From an uncultured Thermoleophilia bacterium (GTDB lineage Bacteria; Actinomycetota; Thermoleophilia; UBA2241), in assembly GCA_903921965.1 (NCBI GenBank), contig CAIXSE010000040.1:1-8110 (forward strand): a stretch of DNA of 8,110 nucleotides. The letters are read 5' to 3'. Both the position numbers and the translations under genes were made by a program. Shown piece by piece: positions 7,721 through 8,110 of this stretch (position 1 is its first letter; each line of letters opens with the position of its first letter). The notes under the pieces are model-generated. The model saw only the letters and a list, made by a program, of their open reading frames with translations. It was not told the DNA's origin and ran no database searches.

Positions 7721-7743
7721 AGCCGTTGACCAATTGAACGGCT
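7721..7743 (+). promoter_or_regulatory. Perfect 7-bp inverted repeat with embedded -35-like sequence
   Basis: AGCCGTT (7721-7727) and AACGGCT (7737-7743) are exact reverse complements around a 9-nt loop. Followed by TTG and a moderately T-rich stretch, it could be a weak terminator for the lhr-nei transcript. It could equally be an operator, since it overlaps the -35 hexamer TTGAAC of the next promoter candidate. Confidence 0.35.
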
Positions 7744-7762
7744 TGTTACGATGTGTTTAGAT
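7734..7762 (+). promoter_or_regulatory. Second candidate promoter inside the leader region
   Basis: TTGAAC (7734-7739) and TTAGAT (7757-7762) are separated by 17 bp, a standard spacing. A rival reading pairs TTGACC (7726-7731) with TACGAT (7747-7752), but its 15-bp spacer is short. Either would start a transcript of about 280-290 nt before the ATG at 8046. Confidence 0.3.
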
Positions 7763-7935
7763 TGCCCCATCCGGGACAACGGTCGCGAGGAGGGTGCCTG
7801 TCTGGGAGACGGAAGGTCAAGTGCCACGCTCGGGAGCGGCGTCTGGCAAGCGCCCGTCGGCGCCCTTGAAGGGAGTGCCGTCTGCTCGTCGAAGTGCACA
7901 GAGACTGCCGGGTTGGTGGTGCGGTCTTGGCGATT

Positions 7936-7961
7936 CTATTGCCGTCGAAAGGCGGCGGTAG
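7936..7961 (+). other. 11-bp RNA-type hairpin with GAAA tetraloop
   Basis: Positions 7936-7946 pair with 7951-7961 around the loop GAAA. Eight pairs are Watson-Crick and three are G-U wobbles (7939-7958, 7940-7957, 7945-7952). The wobbles make it a good helix only as + strand RNA, and the GNRA loop is typical of functional RNA folds. It lies just upstream of the TATAGT element and overlaps the putative -35. It may be the terminal hairpin of a leader or small RNA made from an upstream promoter. Confidence 0.45.
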
Positions 7962-7973
7962 TTGAGATATAGT
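7945..7973 (+). promoter_or_regulatory. Candidate proximal promoter for the exported-protein gene
   Basis: TATAGT at 7968-7973 is close to the TATAAT consensus (5 of 6). TCGAAA at 7945-7950 is a weak -35 with 17-bp spacing. Transcription would start near 7980, placing the tandem repeats at the very start of a leader of about 65 nt. Confidence 0.5.
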
Positions 7974-7979
7974 CAAGTG

Positions 7980-8018
7980 AAGTTCGTCGAAGAAGTTCGT
8001 CAAAGCAGTTCGAACCAG
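7980..8018 (+). repeat. Three 13-bp tandem units in the 5' leader
   Basis: AAGTTCGTCGAAG (7980-7992) and AAGTTCGTCAAAG (7993-8005) differ at one base. CAGTTCGAACCAG (8006-8018) is a degenerate third copy containing the palindrome GTTCGAAC (8008-8015). The first unit contains TTCGTCGAA, itself an imperfect palindrome. Sitting at the predicted transcription start, they could be binding sites for a regulator or RNA-binding protein. A slipped-strand duplication is the plain alternative. Confidence 0.65.
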
Positions 8019-8031
8019 GGCAACAAGAACT

Positions 8032-8038
8032 AGGAGGT
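8032..8038 (+). promoter_or_regulatory. Consensus Shine-Dalgarno, fixes the start at 8046
   Basis: AGGAGGT is a full match to the anti-SD and is rare in this window, where most starts have weak or no ribosome binding sites. The ATG at 8046 is 7 nt downstream. The nearer ATG at 8041 reaches a stop after two codons (ATG TTA TGA). Confidence 0.85.
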
Positions 8039-8045
8039 CCATGTT

Positions 8046-8110
8046 ATGAGGAGTTCAGGGAGCAAGCGGTCGTGGCGCCTGGCAGTCGTCATGCTGCTCG
8101 TGCTCGCCGC
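8046..8110 (+). CDS. N-terminus of an exported or membrane-anchored protein (partial)
   Basis: Only 21 full codons are present before the right edge. They encode a basic start (MRSSGSKRSWR) followed by the hydrophobic stretch LAVVMLLVLA, the layout of a signal peptide or N-terminal anchor. No twin-arginine motif is seen, so the Sec route is likelier. No cleavage site or lipobox is visible before the sequence stops, and the mature protein and function are unknown. The strong ribosome binding site and structured leader suggest a well-expressed, regulated gene. Confidence 0.75.
   Translation, partial: MRSSGSKRSWRLAVVMLLVLA

Larger units (their letters stand above)
7642..8045 (+). other. Low-GC, structure-rich intergenic region or leader before an exported-protein gene
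   Basis: These 404 bp have no credible gene. The base composition drops sharply: hand counts give 31 of 60 G/C at 7681-7740 and 30 of 60 at 7981-8040, against 50 of 60 at 6661-6720. The region holds three promoter-like elements and hairpins at 7662-7675, 7721-7743, 7798-7812, 7847-7868 and 7936-7961, plus repeats, most listed separately. If transcription begins near 7696, the leader would be about 350 nt, long enough for a riboswitch, attenuator or small RNA. I compared by eye with c-di-GMP-I, c-di-AMP, cobalamin, SAM, glycine, TPP and T-box core motifs and could not match any convincingly. Confidence 0.5.

Noticed and set aside
7764..7935. Known riboswitch (c-di-GMP-I, SAM, cobalamin)
   Set aside because: Fragments such as GCCGGGTT and GGTCAAGTGCCA look suggestive, but the accompanying core motifs (GACGCAAAGC, CCGGCAACC, the B12 box) are absent.
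7751..7972. 73-residue + strand ORF beginning MCLDCPIRD
   Set aside because: It has no ribosome binding site, its ATG overlaps promoter-like sequence, and the composition matches no family I know. The Cys residues do not form a regular metal site.
7980..8018. LexA/SOS box
   Set aside because: The actinobacterial SOS box needs GAAC-N4-GTTC. Here the half-sites are in the reverse order and fused (GTTCGAAC). No such box was found ahead of lhr either.
7746..8042. 98-residue - strand ORF in the leader region
   Set aside because: Its start lies inside the ribosome binding site region of the downstream gene, and its C-terminal half is Arg-rich nonsense.
1..8110. CRISPR array, tRNA, rRNA, insertion sequence or toxin-antitoxin pair
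   Set aside because: I saw no regularly spaced repeats of CRISPR length, no tRNA T-loop/acceptor pattern, no transposase motif and no small paired genes.

Overview
The window is very GC-rich (a hand count of one Lhr stretch, 6661-6720, gives 50 of 60 G/C), uses GTG starts, and carries an Lhr helicase gene overlapping a Nei-type glycosylase gene, an arrangement known from mycobacteria. Together these point to an actinobacterium. A deep-branching group such as Thermoleophilia is possible, but that is a guess from gene content and not something the sequence proves. All supported genes are on the + strand. The long antisense and alternate-frame ORFs are GC-driven shadows.

Left part (1-2292), adenosylcobalamin aminomutase locus: the window opens inside the last 34 codons of a gene whose end matches the B12-binding C-terminus of lysine 5,6-aminomutase beta subunit (KamE) and its D-ornithine aminomutase relatives. 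A near-perfect hairpin with a GNRA loop follows. After a 323-bp gap with a candidate promoter come a small multi-pass membrane protein of unknown function and, four bases later, a MutL/GlmL-type ASKHA ATPase. Proteins of that family occur with glutamate mutase and aminomutases and are thought to maintain or reactivate the B12 enzyme. The likely reading is an aminomutase followed by its accessory proteins, with the membrane protein as the unexplained member.

Middle part (2293-7641), DNA repair operon: a branched inverted repeat sits right after the mutL stop. Then comes a full-length Lhr helicase (about 1487 aa, core plus long C-terminal region), whose last codons overlap by 8 nt the GTG start of an Fpg/Nei-family DNA glycosylase with all the catalytic and zinc-finger residues visible. 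Translational coupling of a helicase and a base-excision-repair glycosylase is the clearest functional link in the window.

Right part (7642-8110): about 400 bp of clearly lower GC (about 50-52% in two 60-base samples) without a credible gene. It holds several promoter-like elements, RNA-type hairpins, a recurring CGTCGAA motif and a 13-bp tandem repeat. It ends in a textbook AGGAGG ribosome binding site and the first 21 codons of an exported protein that runs off the window. It may be a long regulated leader or a small-RNA locus, and it is the least explained part of the window. I found no proven new system. The two best leads are this leader and the membrane protein between kamE and mutL.
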